Assembly (NCBI GenBank): GCA_035048495.1
Contig: CM068544.1
Coordinates: forward strand, 44,231,893-44,295,892
Length of the DNA: 64,000 nt
Reading direction: 5' to 3'
Origin: Euptelea pleiosperma
Taxonomy: Eukaryota > Streptophyta > Magnoliopsida > Ranunculales > Eupteleaceae
A model generated the notes under the pieces. It had not been told where the DNA came from, did not search any database, and saw nothing but the letters and a program-made list of their open reading frames with translations. Positions 44,140-56,490 of this stretch are shown piece by piece; the stretch's first letter is position 1, and every line of letters begins with the position of its first letter. A program made the translations under genes and the position numbers.

Positions 44140-45080
44140 AAAATGTACAACACCCAGTGGGAAGTGTTCTGCACCTATTGGGAAAGTATTCTAGATTAGG
44201 AAAGTTTCGTATATCCATTGGGAAAATGTTAATTAGGTTAGATTGCTTAGAATTAGTCTCTTTTTAAGCACCCAAAATTATTCAATAAATCAGTTTCTTA
44301 TTATAGTATCAAAGTCAAGTTCTTCTGAGAACAAGGTCTTGATTATGTACCCTTTTTGACGAGTGGCATTATCGTCATCCGTCGGGTACTAAAAGCTCTC
44401 TATTTTTCCTTTTAATATATTTTTTAGTTGTGTTTTGTTTGTCTCTCCATTTTCATCAAACATCATTATGAAAAAATTATGTACAATCACCATTGTTTGG
44501 ATCAACCAAGATAATCTTGGATTCCTATCACAATATAACAAGATTGTAGTATTTTGGTAATATTTCATTAACCTAGCATCCGATTTGTGTAATTCTAGAT
44601 TCGTTGAAAATCTAAAAGATTATATTTCCAAATATTTATTATTCAATATAATTTGGTGAAGTTTTCAAGGTTGCTTTCTATGTTTTTTCTGATAATTGAA
44701 GTGAAATGTGAAAGAAAAAGAGAGAAGAAACAACTTGTGTAATTATCTAAGTCCAAGCACACGAGACAAAAAGAGATCCATGAGGCAGAAAAGAAAAACA
44801 CATCTACTTCTTTTGAGAAAGTATTTTAGATTAGAAAATTGTCTTATACCCATTGGGAAATTGGTTTAGGTTAGGAAAGTATCTTATACCCATTGGAAAA
44901 GTGTCCTAAACCCATTGGATAGTGTGAATTAGGTTAGATTATTTAGAATTAGTCTCTTTCTAATTTTATCAATTGTTCTCTTTCTATTTGTCATCAATAT
45001 TGTAATTCTCTATATAAACCCTCTTAGGGTTAGTGTAGAGAACACCCCAAATTATCAATAAACCAATTTCTTATCAGGTA
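44140..45080 (+). repeat. Copia-type LTR fragments (two) with short internal sequence
   Basis: 44140-44315 and 44815-45080 share CCCATTGGGAAA, the TTAGGTTAGATT block, TTAGAATTAGTCTC and AATAAA(C/T)CA near their ends. After the first copy TAGTATCAAAGTC resembles a decayed TGGTATCAGAGC primer site. 44590-44700 resembles the copia leader at 19285-19395. This looks like a shrunken element, with no coding left. Confidence 0.5.
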
Positions 45081-45363
45081 GGTTACCAGACAATCAACAT
45101 TTCAAGTCATTTATTCAAGGATTGACGAAGGATGTGATGATGATGATGATACTATTTATAAATTGACTTCTCTTGAAAATGTTGAACGAGGAACTCAAAT
45201 CAAGGTCCCAAGGAGGGTGACAATTAATGTATTCCCTAAAAATTGCATGGCATCTCCATCTTATTATCACAAAGGTTAAAGATTACAAGGAAAGGGTAGT
45301 CATGCCAAAGCAAAGTAAATTATTCTAAGAGACTATAATATATTGAAAGCATAACATGGAAAA

Positions 45364-45429
<66 letters not shown>

Positions 45430-47288
45430 GAAGTTTCAGAAGAAAGAACAGTTTTTTACAGTCATAAAAAGTGACTTCTAATAAAGAATAAGCCCTTGGT
45501 AATAAAAAGAGATCTGCTTACATCAAACTTACAAAAGGTAAGGTAATTATCACACACGATACGACATGTAGCACACAAATCATTGAATTATAAAATGCTA
45601 CAACAACAAAATTAATTTGGAGGGAATGAACAACACAATACAAACTATCATTACAATCTAAACCACCCCAAATCATGAACAAAATAATATTTTCCATTCA
45701 CATGTTATTATCATATGTACACACTTTATTTTCCCATCAGTTGACAATGCATAGGAGAGGGGTAAAAGAGAAAAGAAAACCAGCTCATAATTGCACCAAA
45801 TCAAACAAATTAATAAAAGACACAATCCCTATATACTTGAGTTTGATCAGTGCTGCCCCCCCCTCCCCCCCCTTAGGAGGATGAATCCCAAGGACCATCC
45901 AACGGTCCTGAACCCTAGAGAAGAGGTACTCCTAAGGATTACAGCATCACCCTCGAGTTTGTACTTTGTACTCTCACCCATGAGTAAACAACATTAATTA
46001 TGTAAAAAGATGAGATATATACCATCAATGAAGGATATGGAAATGATACTCTTGATCTTATGGACGAGGCCTGCTTCCTAGGGCACAGACTGTTGAATGA
46101 ACTTTGAGATTTGTGTGGTGTGAATCTCAAGGACCATCAGTGGTCTGGACTCTTGACCTAGGAAAGAGGGCCACCTTGGGATGAAACGAGCAAATTTTGG
46201 CTGTCGTGTTGCAATTGCAAGGGTGAGGCTGCAGTAACCAAGGTCACACGTTGAGGTGGAGTCCACATCCATTTTAGAGTCTCCTTTTAATACATGTGGG
46301 GCCCACTTAAACCTGCGGTCTTGATAACTGCGCCAACAGTTTTTGCAGGCGCATTAGACTTCCTAAAATTTTTCCGGATGAGAAAACCGACACTTCATGC
46401 TCAAAAGATATGGATATGTAGGTATATAACGAACCTATCATCTTTTAGTACAAAAGACAAGACAAGGATCTCCAATCCCCCCCTCAAATCAATCCTTTAT
46501 TATTTCCATTAATGGAATGGACCTATATCAACAAATATAAAGTATATATAATTATATACCACATATAGCTTTATCACAAGCATTGACCCATCAAGTCATG
46601 TACACCTCGATATGAAAGCATGCACTCTAAAGACCCAACAAGTGTCTAAAGGTTTGAGAGCAACTTGCTGTGAGATGACCCATTTGGGAAAGATCCAGAT
46701 AAACGAATCTTCAACATTCATCCCCCCCTCCCTCCATTCCCATCCCCATCTAGAAGCTTCCAGAGAGTATAGTCGCATCGTTTCTAGTTTCTACAATCTA
46801 TTTGGGAATTTACTTACAGAGAACCATCTTAGAATGCCTAATCAATGCTGCAGCTGGTTTTGTCATTAACCAACCATCGAAATCCTCTCTCTCTCTCTCT
46901 CTCAGGCCATGAAAAATAAATTAAAATAGACAAAAAATACTAGCTTACTCACCTGTGAAGTCGAGTTCAATAATCTCTGCAAGATATTTCAAATAGATTT
47001 TGAGCCTCCAACTTCATTTCTTGAACCTTTTTCTACAAAAATTGAAACGAATTCTTCCGAAGAAAGAAGATTAGAGACAAAAGTGAAAGAAACCCAACAA
47101 AGTTCCCGATAGAATAAACCCTAATGAGACCATCAGATTCAGTGATTCACAATACAAGGCTAAAAAAAAAAAGAAAAAAAAGAGTACCTTGCTAGCTATG
47201 TATACAAGGAACTTGAAATTAATAACGTGAAAAAGCCATTCAGAAACCCAAAGAAACAAAGTTAGAACCTTGTTCATCTTCTTTAGTT
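45081..47288. other. Intergenic; microsatellite; no gene recognised
   Basis: A (CT)n-(AT)n microsatellite lies at about 45366-45424 and a (CT)n at about 46885-46904. Poly-C runs occur near 45857-45873. Short open frames have no recognisable domain. The last few hundred bases are probably the 3' UTR of the AHL gene on -. Confidence 0.35.
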
Positions 47289-48188
47289 CTAATAAGATGG
47301 AGGTGGGCGAGGTGGAGGGGCCCAATAAACGTCATTGGGCATCTGACCGTTGGGTAGCAGATTTGGTGGTAAATTGTAGATTGGCAAGGAAGATGGATCA
47401 GCTAGACCATGAGTTTGAGATGCTGAAATACCACTAGTTCCTGATGATTGTGGTAATTGCATTCCCTCTTCAGCGGGTTCTTCTTCGAGCGGCAGCCTCT
47501 CGTATGTCGCATTTGTGAATGTTGCCGCAATCACCATGACTGGTCCAGACGCAACAAGTGCTCCAACCACGCTCCCGCCCACCACCTGCCCTTGTCCGCC
47601 GGCTAGGTAGATGGTCAGCCCGGTAGCACCAGGTGGTGACGGTGAGGGCAGGAACGCACCTGATAGTGATAGTATCTCAAAGCGTCCATGGAGCGTGACA
47701 ACGGCGCCTGGAGCGGCAGGCTGACGGAGAGTGACATTAGTGACGACACCGTTGCCGCTAAGAACACAGACACCCCGTTGTCGACGCCGTGCGAAAGTTG
47801 AAATGCTCTCCGCGATGTCACTGCCGCTACTGATCTCTAATACGTGGCTTCGAAGCGCATTTGGGCTTTCCCGAGTGATAATTATGGGGGGTTTTGGTTT
47901 GTTCTTAGAGCCAGGTGGGCGGCCGCGGGGCCTACGGCCACTACCGCCTTCAACAATTTCGTGGCCGGTGTTCTGGTCTTCAGTTTCTCGGTCGTTTTCG
48001 TCTTCCTCGAGATTTTGGTTGGTGGCGTTGGGGTTGGTGTTAGTATTGCTGCCGCTGCTGTTGGTGGTGGTGGTGTTATCCATGAGCTCTTGTTCTCTTC
48101 TGGGTCCGAGCCTGCCCAAACCGCCGTGGTCGTCGTCTGGGTTTCGAAGGTGAAGGGACGAGCCCGACGACGGGTCGACCCCTCCCAT
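47289..48188 (-). CDS. AT-hook motif nuclear-localised protein, clade A type I (AHL15/19/20-like)
   Basis: AHL proteins bind AT-rich DNA in the nucleus and, through the PPC domain, form trimers that recruit chromatin factors; relatives of this subclade influence ageing, flowering and embryogenic competence. From the first ATG (48188) the protein has 299 residues: an Asn/Thr-rich N-terminus, an AT-hook with [13 protein letters not shown] (about 86-98), a PPC/DUF296 domain (about 103-237) with [20 protein letters not shown] and an ATYERLP ending, and a C-terminus finishing [13 protein letters not shown], as in AHL15-like proteins. It is intronless, as usual for type I. The family's conserved N-terminus is encoded just upstream, from a CTG at 48221. 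A start at 48194 would use GTG and is unlikely. Confidence 0.95.
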   Translation of the reverse strand: MGGVDPSSGSSLHLRNPDDDHGGLGRLGPRREQELMDNTTTTNSSGSNTNTNPNATNQNLEEDENDRETEDQNTGHEIVEGGSGRRPRGRPPGSKNKPKPPIIITRESPNALRSHVLEISSGSDIAESISTFARRRQRGVCVLSGNGVVTNVTLRQPAAPGAVVTLHGRFEILSLSGAFLPSPSPPGATGLTIYLAGGQGQVVGGSVVGALVASGPVMVIAATFTNATYERLPLEEEPAEEGMQLPQSSGTSGISASQTHGLADPSSLPIYNLPPNLLPNGQMPNDVYWAPPPRPPPSY

Positions 48189-48221
48189 CGCCACATTTCC
48201 AGCCCACCACCGGTTTGCCAG
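48189..48221 (-). other. Putative CUG-initiated N-terminal extension of the AHL gene
   Basis: In frame upstream of the ATG the minus strand encodes [10 protein letters not shown] after a CTG. AHL15/20-type proteins begin M-A-N-P-W-W, so the CTG sits exactly where the family's ATG should be. A stop (TGA) lies 11 codons further upstream and no other ATG intervenes. The context is GAA-CTG-G, a purine at -3 and G at +4. It may be non-AUG initiation, start loss or a base error. Confidence 0.65.
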
Positions 48222-49200
48222 TTCTTCTTGTTGGAAGAAACTCCTAATTTCTCAAGATACGAAGAAAAACTGAAGAACCCAATAAACCCTCTAGTCTTCT
48301 CGTTCTTGATTCCCTTCTTTTGATTCGAATATAGAGACAAACACCCAACTAGGAAATTCTGGATTTGCACCTCTAGTTCTTCTTCTTCTACTACTCTTTT
48401 TGTTCTTTTGCTGTTGTAGATTTGAGATCTGGAGAAGAAGACCCAACAGGCAACAGATATCCAAAACCTTATCCCTTTTTCTGACCAAAATTAGTTTTAG
48501 AACAACTTGAAATCATAATGACCAGCTAATCATGTCGCATGAATCAAATATTAGCCATATGGGGTTTTCTTTGTTTTTTGCATGAATGAAACCCTAATCA
48601 ATAGATTTGGGTTTGAATATTGAGATCCAACAAAGCAGAAGACAAAGAAAACAAATCCCAGCTTGGGAAATTCAGAAAGAAGTGGCCATCTCACATCAAA
48701 CCACTTGAAATCGTATAAATCAAACAAGATTAGCTTACACTTCGTACACCTGCTGAAACCCTACTGTTGCACCTAATTCGCCGGTCGAGATCCGTCTGAG
48801 AAATAGAACACTAAAACCTTCTCTATACTCTCTTTTCTGTCTCCCTTTCTATATATAAAACTCGTTCGCTTGGAAGAACTATTACTAGCTACTACTACGT
48901 GTAAGAGTATGTTCTGACCTCTTTCTGCTGTTAGGGTTTATAGTACCTGAGACCCTTTCTGGCTCTCTCTACCAAGCAACGATTAAGCTTTCCTCGCCTC
49001 TCCAGGTACGGCAAGTACAGGCTCCAGATGGGGTCTTCAGTTCTGCTCTGGCTGGCTTTTGGCGTACGATAACTAATCCAGCACTCCTGGCGTAAGATAG
49101 GCGTCCGATCTCTCTGCTTGTAACTTTGAGGGACCTGAATCTCTATGTATGTCATCACCAATTCTCTCTCTTTTCTTTCTTTGTCTACCTAGGTGAGGAT
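48222..49200 (-). promoter_or_regulatory. AHL 5' UTR and promoter region
   Basis: A TATA-like TTATATATAG lies at about 48849-48860 on the minus strand, which would give a start near 48820 and a leader of roughly 600 nt with CT/GA-rich stretches. I cannot confirm an intron in the leader. 48861-49200 has no recognised gene. Confidence 0.4.
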
Positions 49201-49901
49201 GCTTAGACTTAAGTTTGGCGGTTTTTGGCGTGCCTGGTTTCGTCGGGATACTGGTTTCTCTCTCTCTCTCTCCTAAAACCCAAAACCAGTCGTAGTCTCT
49301 CTCTCACTCTTACAAAACCAAAAGCCAGAACCAGCATTGTCGTTATAGTGTGTTGGGGTAACGTGCGCTTGAGAAAGTGGGAACACGTCACTGTCCCGAG
49401 TCCCGACATGGTATCGAATGCCAAGAGGAAAATTTCGCTCACCTCGACAGTCAGCGAAGTCACTGAGCGCCTATAATACGAGCTACGTGGCAATGTTTAG
49501 AGGACACTGACCGTATGAATCTTTGGCCAATCCCTAGGTGGGCCTTAAATACAAAAATCTACCCGATTAGTGATTTCTAAGCGTTGGATCGGAGTCATTT
49601 TCATGGGTTTATTTTAACGATGGGAATTTATGGGTACAAATATCCAAAGGTTTGAAATCACTAATCAGGCTGATTTTTGGTTTGTAGGTCCACCTAGGGA
49701 TTGACCAAACATCAGTGTGCCTCGTCGGGACTGATATTGTCGGCGGTCAGCATCTTCAATGACCATCGAGGGCCAGCGAAGTATAACTCCGAAAGACGGG
49801 GTCGGAACTTGGAAGAGCATAAAAATGGCACCCAAACTCCCTCCGCTCCCGTCCATCCTTAATCCCTCACCATTAATTCTCTATTAATATATTTTACCAT
49901 C
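49201..49901. mobile_element. Degenerate palindromic MITE (GTATGGATGTTTGGCC family), about 49430-49790
   Basis: CTGACCGTATGAATCTTTGG near 49507 is inverted relative to the GGTTTGTAGGTCCACC arm near 49680, with CCTGATTAGTGATTT-type sequence around the centre on both sides. Outer arms are weak and no target duplication was seen. A (CT)n tract lies at 49256-49273. Confidence 0.55.
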
Positions 49902-50117
49902 AGGGTCGGGTTCGGGTGACCAACACTTTTGACTAACAGTTTTGACCAACACCTCGGTGTACCCTCATAGGAGATGAATCAATGGCCAATTTTTTTTAGG
50001 ATGATCTCCTCACCATATAGATAACCCCCGCAAAAAATCAACTCATTCTGAAAAATCAGCCATTGATTCATCTTCTATGAGGGTACACCAAGGTGTTGGT
50101 CACCCGAACCCGACCCT
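49902..50117. mobile_element. Short inverted-repeat MITE, 216 bp
   Basis: AGGGTCGGGTTCGGGTGACC at the left is matched by its inverse at the right end; GATGAATCAATGGC and its inverse lie inside. Flanks are TACCATC (49895-49901) and TACTATC (50118-50124), one mismatch in seven. The same interior family is seen at 62859-63172. Confidence 0.7.
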
Positions 50118-50361
50118 TACTATCAGTATTCGCCTCTGAACAATTGGTTAGCTGACTGTAACAAAATTGTTAGGCTGACTCGGGAATCGCTCTGAGTACA
50201 CTCGTTTTCTTTTTGGAGAAAGCTTTGGTTCGATTACAAAGCCTTCGGCCATTAAAAATTCGAGTTTTGGGTTAGGTTATCCCATTTTCTTACTTTGGCA
50301 GTTGCTTTTAACCGCCACTTGAAAGGCAAGTCTAATAGAGGATTTGGGTTAAAAGTTAAAA

Positions 50362-50760
50362 GGGTCGGGGGCTCCGTTCACAGCCCTAAAATGACAGGAA
50401 TCTGTACAGGACACAATTATTTGCCACATGGCACACTCTTAAGAGGACTCTGACCATATGGATGTCTGGCCAATCCCTAGGTGGACCTACAAACTAAAAT
50501 TCAGCCTGATTAGTGACTTCTAGGCGTTGGATCGTTGTACCTCAAATATTGCTCTAATTCCCACAGTTGAGATCAACCCATGAAAATAAGTCCAATCCAA
50601 CATCTCGAAATCACTAATCATGCTGAATTTTGGTTTGTAGGTCCACATAGGGGTGGACAAACATCCATACGGTCAGAGTCCTCCAAGAATGTGCCACGTG
50701 TTATATATCATGTCCTGTACAGAATCTTGTCATTTTGGGGCTGTCAACGGAGCCTGACCC
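50362..50760. mobile_element. Mutator-type palindromic MITE, 399 bp, 10-bp target duplication
   Basis: The terminal inverted repeats begin GGGTC and continue through CTCCGTT, ACAGCCC, AAAATGACA and TCTGTACAGGACA on both strands. The centre repeats the GACCATATGGATGTCTGGCC arms. AAAGTTAAAA flanks it exactly (50352-50361 and 50761-50770). No coding capacity. Confidence 0.9.
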
Positions 50761-50770
50761 AAAGTTAAAA

Positions 50771-53700
50771 CCGAAGGAGTTGAAAAAAGAAAGTCCAGGA
50801 AAACAAGATGGTGGGAGTCGTGAGACCATGGTTTAAAATAACGCCGTTTTAACGGTGGTTAAAATGGTAACGCCCCAAGCCTTTTATGTTAAGAACTATT
50901 TTGACACTTAGAAAATAACGGCCATTTTTTCTTCATTTTAACAACTGTTAAAACGAAAACAATGGTCGTTATTTTCTGAAAACAATTGTGGAAAAAAGCC
51001 TGTCATTTCAGTTATTTTCTATTATTTTCGTTTTTCAAAATTTCAATTTCAAATTTGGAAATTTGAATCCCCCCCAACCCCCCCTAAGCAAATACCCGTT
51101 TAAAACACGTCTTTTTCAAAAAAATAAAAAAATTCAATTTCTGATTTTTTTTTAAAACCCCATTCTTAAAAATCACAATATATATTTTTTGAAATAATCA
51201 GCGATTTGAGCCCGTAATTTTATAATTTTCAAAAGTCTCATGAATAAAACTCAGTCTTGTTTTTAAAATTTAAAGAATTTTTTATTTATAATATATGTCA
51301 CCTATGGTATAGTTATAATTTTTTTTAGAAAAAAATTAAAATATTTTGGGAGACATTGATAAATAAAAGTCTCACTAGTAGGCGGGTGGTGTTTGGTAAA
51401 TTAAATTATTAGATCTAAAAGCTTAAAGTGCTTCAGGTCTAATAAATTAATGACTTATGTCTGAATTAATAGTTTGATAAATGTTTTAAGTATTAAAATT
51501 AAGTCAAGGGAATTGTGGGTAATTTGAAATATTCATTACCATACTTTTGTAAGCTTTTAAAAGAGAAAGCTTTGTGAAAAGGGCATTGTTGGTATTAAAA
51601 GAGAATTTGATGATCATTTTTGAAGATTCTTTCACTTATTGCAAAAAGAGTGGGCCACTTTTTTACTTTTCATTTAATTTCAGTGATTTTGGAGATAAGT
51701 GCTGAAATTAAGTCGTTTACAACACCACTTAATCACCAAAATCACTTAATTTTAGTTCATTCAAACTTTAGGTCTGAGAAAAAGTTTTACCAAACATCAC
51801 ATTTATTTTTTTTAAAGTTAAAATATGAACACACCCAAACTAAATTTTTAACTTTTTTGCTTATAAAAGTTAATGAGTTACTTTTTTTGTGTGTTGCTGA
51901 ATGCCCCCTTTATAGAGGGAAGCATCAGTAGTATTATACTTATATTGCTACCCAGTCTATATTACATCATGAGTTTATGTACATATAGGATTTGTTAACG
52001 TTATTTATGAACGTGTAGTTTTAGGTTAATAAAGTATATATTAAACCTAAAATCCAAACTTGTCAATCTTTTGACATTCTCGTATTTTTGACTATGCTTT
52101 TTTGAACCTCAAGTGTTTTAAACTCGCATTTTACAATGGACGAGGTTTTGCCTCATCTTGATTTGCTTGCTATACCAACAAGAATTGTAGGCTGAAAATT
52201 TTCTTTGCTTACCTCCCTCCCTCCCTTATTTGGAAAATTATACATATATACGTCCGATCCCTAAGATTCAGAAAATTTAGACTTACCTCCCTTAGCAATT
52301 GATTTTAATAAATTTATATAACAGGCAATTATAATTTTTTTTGAAATAACCTTAACGTCTCTTTTCAAAACCGTGCTTACATGCCGAAGCTAATGGAAGG
52401 TGAAAAATTACCTTTTTACCCCTAAAGGTTATTATTTTTCTATTTTTTAAAATGTACTTTTGTAAATATTCATTATATAAATGCAACACCCATTAACTTT
52501 GACTTTCTCACACCTTACTTTTATCCGCGAATCTAACCATATTCTTTGAAGAAAAATGCTACCCCACGGATAATCTGACAAAGAGATGTGCCGTTGAGGC
52601 CATTGATCATTGGATTTAAGAAAATTCATTGTCTACCAAATAACAACTTTGAAGGATAAAATAGTTGTTGCCTCATAGACCATGGATTTCTTGAATTCAA
52701 CCGCCAATAGCTTCAATTGCACATACTTTTGTCTGACTATCTGTGGGGTATAGCACGACTCTTTATTTAGGGTGTGTTTGGAAACAAAAAAAGAGTAACT
52801 TCTTGACTTTATAAGAAGCTGAAAAGATGGTTTGGATTGTGTTTATTTTTTTTTTAATTTTATTAGTTAAAATTTATTACAAATAGAAGTTAAAAAATTT
52901 AGTTTTTGATTTTTTAAGGAGTTACTACTTTTTCTTGTTTTGCTTCAATGTAAGCACATGTTGAATTGAAACCTTAAGTGAAACTTTCATAATTCAATAT
53001 TTGTTCATCTAATCCTTTAAGACAAATTATAAAGGAAAAATTACCTACAGGGCCAACTTATGGCCCAAAGCAACCACATCTTCATTATTAGGTTAAAAAA
53101 GGGCGGCCTTTTTAGAAATATGGACTTAAAACCCCAATCAACCTATTTTGAGCAACTTCTAAATATTTATTCTTACTTTACCTTCATAGGTAGAGACGTA
53201 GCTTTATCCCTTTTTTTATTAGGGTAATTTAGTACTACCCCTCCTTTTGCAAAAGTAATTGGTAGTACACCAGCTTGTGAGCGAAGCAAATCAAAACCCA
53301 CAATACCAACTACATGCCACACTTTTAGTGGTCATACTCTTAGTGGACGTTGACCATATGGATGTTCAACCATTTTTAGTGATAAAAAGCCTTTCTTAAA
53401 TTTTAGTACAATTTTCAAATGACCACTTTGCCTTCCATATCAAATAAGTTTTTTTTGTCCTTGCAAACACAATTCCCCTTATAGTAGGCAACTTCTAGTG
53501 CTTCTACTTTTAGTTAATTTGGACTTTGAAGTTGGATACCCCAACAAACAGTTTAATTGACCTGCCCAACTAGCCTCAAAACTGGTTTGGTTGAACTCTC
53601 GACCACTTTTATCAAAAAACTTTCTAAATTATGAATACCAATGGGCGACAAGTGTTGCACGTGGGTAATAGTAGTTGAGTCTTTGAAAGAAGTGGCAAAA

Positions 53701-53933
53701 TAAGAGTTTCAACCCAAAAGGTAGTTTTTGGAAGATCCATATACAGTAGATGAGTAGTTACTAAGGGATTGTTTGGAAATATGGAAGAAATGGCACGGAA
53801 AATAATTCAGTTATTCTTAAGAAACTGTGTCAAAAAATATGTAAAAAGTGACATGTACGCTAAGTAATTAAATTTCTATCAATGGCATGAGAAATGACAT
53901 TTTTGGTAGGAGAATTACATTGGAAGAAATTAA
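50771..53933. other. AT-rich intergenic sequence with MITE fragments, no gene recognised
   Basis: From 50826 the sequence GGTTTAAAATAACGCCGTT resembles the end of the hAT-like MITE at 55929. A possible MITE with GTGTTTGGTAAA and GTTGCTGAATGCCCCC ends lies at about 51385-51915, without a proven target duplication. 53330-53380 holds a fragment of the GGATGTTTGGCC MITE family. Open frames are in AT-rich noncoding sequence. Confidence 0.35.
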
Positions 53934-53938
53934 GTGGT

Positions 53939-54879
53939 TGTGGGGGAGAAATCCCGTCGGTCCTCCTCGCACAATCCCTGAGGATTCGGATTGATGGATA
54001 GTGGATGAATTGCCAGATGAGGTCAGCCTTACTTCGATGATCCCGAGAGGATTGGGCCGTCTGATGTCCCTTCCTGCCTGAATTGGTTCGTCGCCACTCC
54101 GGTCGTCGGGTACCTGCAAATTATACTCCAACGCTCAAGTCAGTGAGAATTTAGATACTCTTAAATGAACTCTTGATACCTATTTATCTCTTTCCCTTAT
54201 ATTTTTTCGATCTCCATTTCACTCGATCTTCTTTCCTTTTATAGGGCTCTCAACAAGGAGCGTGTCGTTGTTGAGGAGCCTGCAACTGTCGTATCTTGAT
54301 AACGATTTTCTGTTATGTTTCTTAGTATGAGGGGAACGTTTCGCCCGAGCGCTCTGCGAGTTGACGTTGTGAACGTCTAGGTCTCATGCTTGCCAATTTT
54401 GGGTGACAAGCCTTTTATATTGGCTGGTCGGCTCTTGCAGTTGTTCCGACGTGGAGCATTTTTCAATTGGACAGCGTCGGCAGCTATTCCGATAAGGACG
54501 AATGACTGCTCCTGTTCCAACTAAGCCTATCCTGTAGTCGAAAGGTGTCGGCAGACATTCGGGCAAGGACGGATGGATTCTGTCGTTGGGACATGGTTCA
54601 TCCTTTAGTCGGATGGCGTCGGCAGCTGTTTCGATAAGGACGAATGGGTGCTCCTGTCCCGACTAGGCCTATCCTTTAGTCGGACAGTGTCGGCAGGCAC
54701 TCTGGCAATGTGTATCCTTTGGTCGGCCAGAACATGCCTCGGAGAGCAGATATGTTTGTCAAATTCTAGGCCGAGGTGGTCTGTGACCTATGGAAGCCCA
54801 CGTGCCTCTGCTCGGGGAACGTGCCACATTAAGTGACACGTGGCCTTGTCTTAGCTTCTCGGAAAATAAGGTACCCACA
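53939..54879 (-). mobile_element. Solo LTR of a Tat-lineage relative, 941 bp, 5-bp target duplication
   Basis: Read on the minus strand it starts TGTGGGTACCTTATTTTCC and ends TTTCTCCCCCACA, closely like the ends of the 27153 element. It also has TATAAAAGG (minus, 54235-54243) and CTGACTTGAGCGTTGGAG with CAGGTACCCGACG, the U5-type segment shared with that element. GTGGT flanks it on both sides (53934-53938, 54880-54884). No internal region is present, so it arose by LTR-LTR recombination. GTCGGCAG-containing units repeat inside at about 54470-54700. Confidence 0.9.
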
Positions 54880-54884
54880 GTGGT

Positions 54885-55837
54885 TAAAAGGGTTGTTTTG
54901 AAAATATAGATAAAATGGCATGATAAGTAATTAGTGATAATGAAGGGACTGTATTGATTATGCTATAATTAAGTAGTTTTGACAGGCAATTATAGGTGCT
55001 TGGGCAAGAATGTCATACAGCTAAATAAGTGCCTATGTTTTATTTTTTTGACATTCTAATAGGCGTATACGTCGTGAGTACGTTAGGGGCACAATGAATT
55101 TGTTATATTTTTGGTAAAGAATGACATTTAATGAATTAATATGTGCCTATATATTTTTGATAGGCAACTAATAGTGAACGATGTGCCCCAACCCGTTAAC
55201 TTGAGAACATCTTTTGATGGGGTTAGAAATTTCAGAATGGGTTGATTTTTTTGTATGAGTGATATATACGGTGAGGTCATCCTCACTCATGCTCACAAAA
55301 AAATCAGCAATTGATTCAACCATGGTTCCAAATTTAGATTCACAGAATGGCCTCCTTCAAACCTTGGATTCACAGAATGGCCTCCTTCAAACCTTGGATT
55401 CAACGGTACACCAAAATATGAGTAAAATTAATTACAAAAGAATTCATTATAGGGGCAACTCGTTGGAGTTGAGTCGGAATAAACGAGTCATATCGGGTTC
55501 CAAATTTAGTATCTAAAGTTTATATCATTAAGCATCTTCGTGATTCTCGTAGGAAAGAAAAATTCAAAATTCAAATACGGGTTTGTATATATTTCAAAAT
55601 ATTAAAATGCGTGCATACGTGGTACATTAATTTTTTTTTATTTGGGAGACTGCACTCCAAATATATTTTAATTTATTTTATTTTAATTTATAGGAGACTG
55701 AAATTGTGGAATATAAAACCCATCATGCTCTCCACATGCTGTGTGTAGCGTACCGATTCTTTATAATACTACTAATAATAATAATAATAATAGCTAGCTT
55801 TGAACATTTCTTCCTCTATTGGGTTACTTCACTCACG

Positions 55838-55869
<32 letters not shown>

Positions 55870-55928
55870 AAATCGAATTTCTCTTTCGAATAATGTTGTA
55901 TAAACTCCCAAGTCTTTGGTGTATTAAT
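54885..55928. other. Intergenic; short tandem duplication; MITE fragment
   Basis: GGATTCACAGAATGGCCTCC is duplicated in tandem at about 55337-55395. 55215-55320 is a fragment of the GATTTTT...GGTGAGG MITE family seen at 62859. A GCCGATT triplication lies near 55840-55865. No gene is recognised. Confidence 0.35.
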
Positions 55929-56490
55929 CAAGGTTTAAAAGGGGCCGTTATAATGGCATAACGTATTGGGGGTGTAACCGTTTTTCCATTATAACAACCG
56001 ATATAACTTTTTGCAAAGCACATGATAAAAAATGAATAAAAAACAGAAATTTTGGAAAAAAATGGATCTAAAATTCAAAATTTGAATTTCAAATATTCAG
56101 TAAAATTTATAATGAAAATAAAAGGCTTTTTCTGAATGTTAAAACGACTTTTATAACTGAAATAACGGCCGTTACAATGGGTTCAGACCTCCCCCGTTAC
56201 ATAATGTACCATTAAAATGCTAAAAAAATAACAGCCTTTATTTTTCGTTATAACGGCTGTTGTTTTCTATTGTTTTTCCATCGTAACGAAAATAATGACA
56301 GTTATTTCTGGAAAAATTTGTGAAAAAATGGCTGTTATTTTTTCAAAATTTGAATTTCAGCACCATTTTTCCAGTTATTTTCCATTTTTGTCGCTGAGCG
56401 TTACAATTTGTTATAACGGCTGTTATAACGGAAAAAAACGGTAACTCCCCCCAGTCCGTTGTACCATCTAACGGCCCCTTTTAAACCTTG
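55929..56490. mobile_element. hAT-like MITE, 562 bp, imperfect 8-bp target duplication
   Basis: CAAGGTTTAAAAGGGGCCGTT at the left is the inverse of the right end AACGGCCCCTTTTAAACCTTG, with only small interior differences. Flanks GTATTAAT (55921-55928) and GTATAAAC (56491-56498) match at six of eight positions. The interior repeats CGTTATAACGG-type palindromes. Confidence 0.75.

Noticed and set aside
48192..48194. GTG as the start of the AHL gene
   Set aside because: GTG start codons are not used for plant nuclear genes in practice; the choice is between ATG at 48188 and CTG at 48221.
47615..48370. Long frames on both strands over the AHL gene
   Set aside because: They overlap the PPC/AT-hook coding sequence in other frames and match no family.
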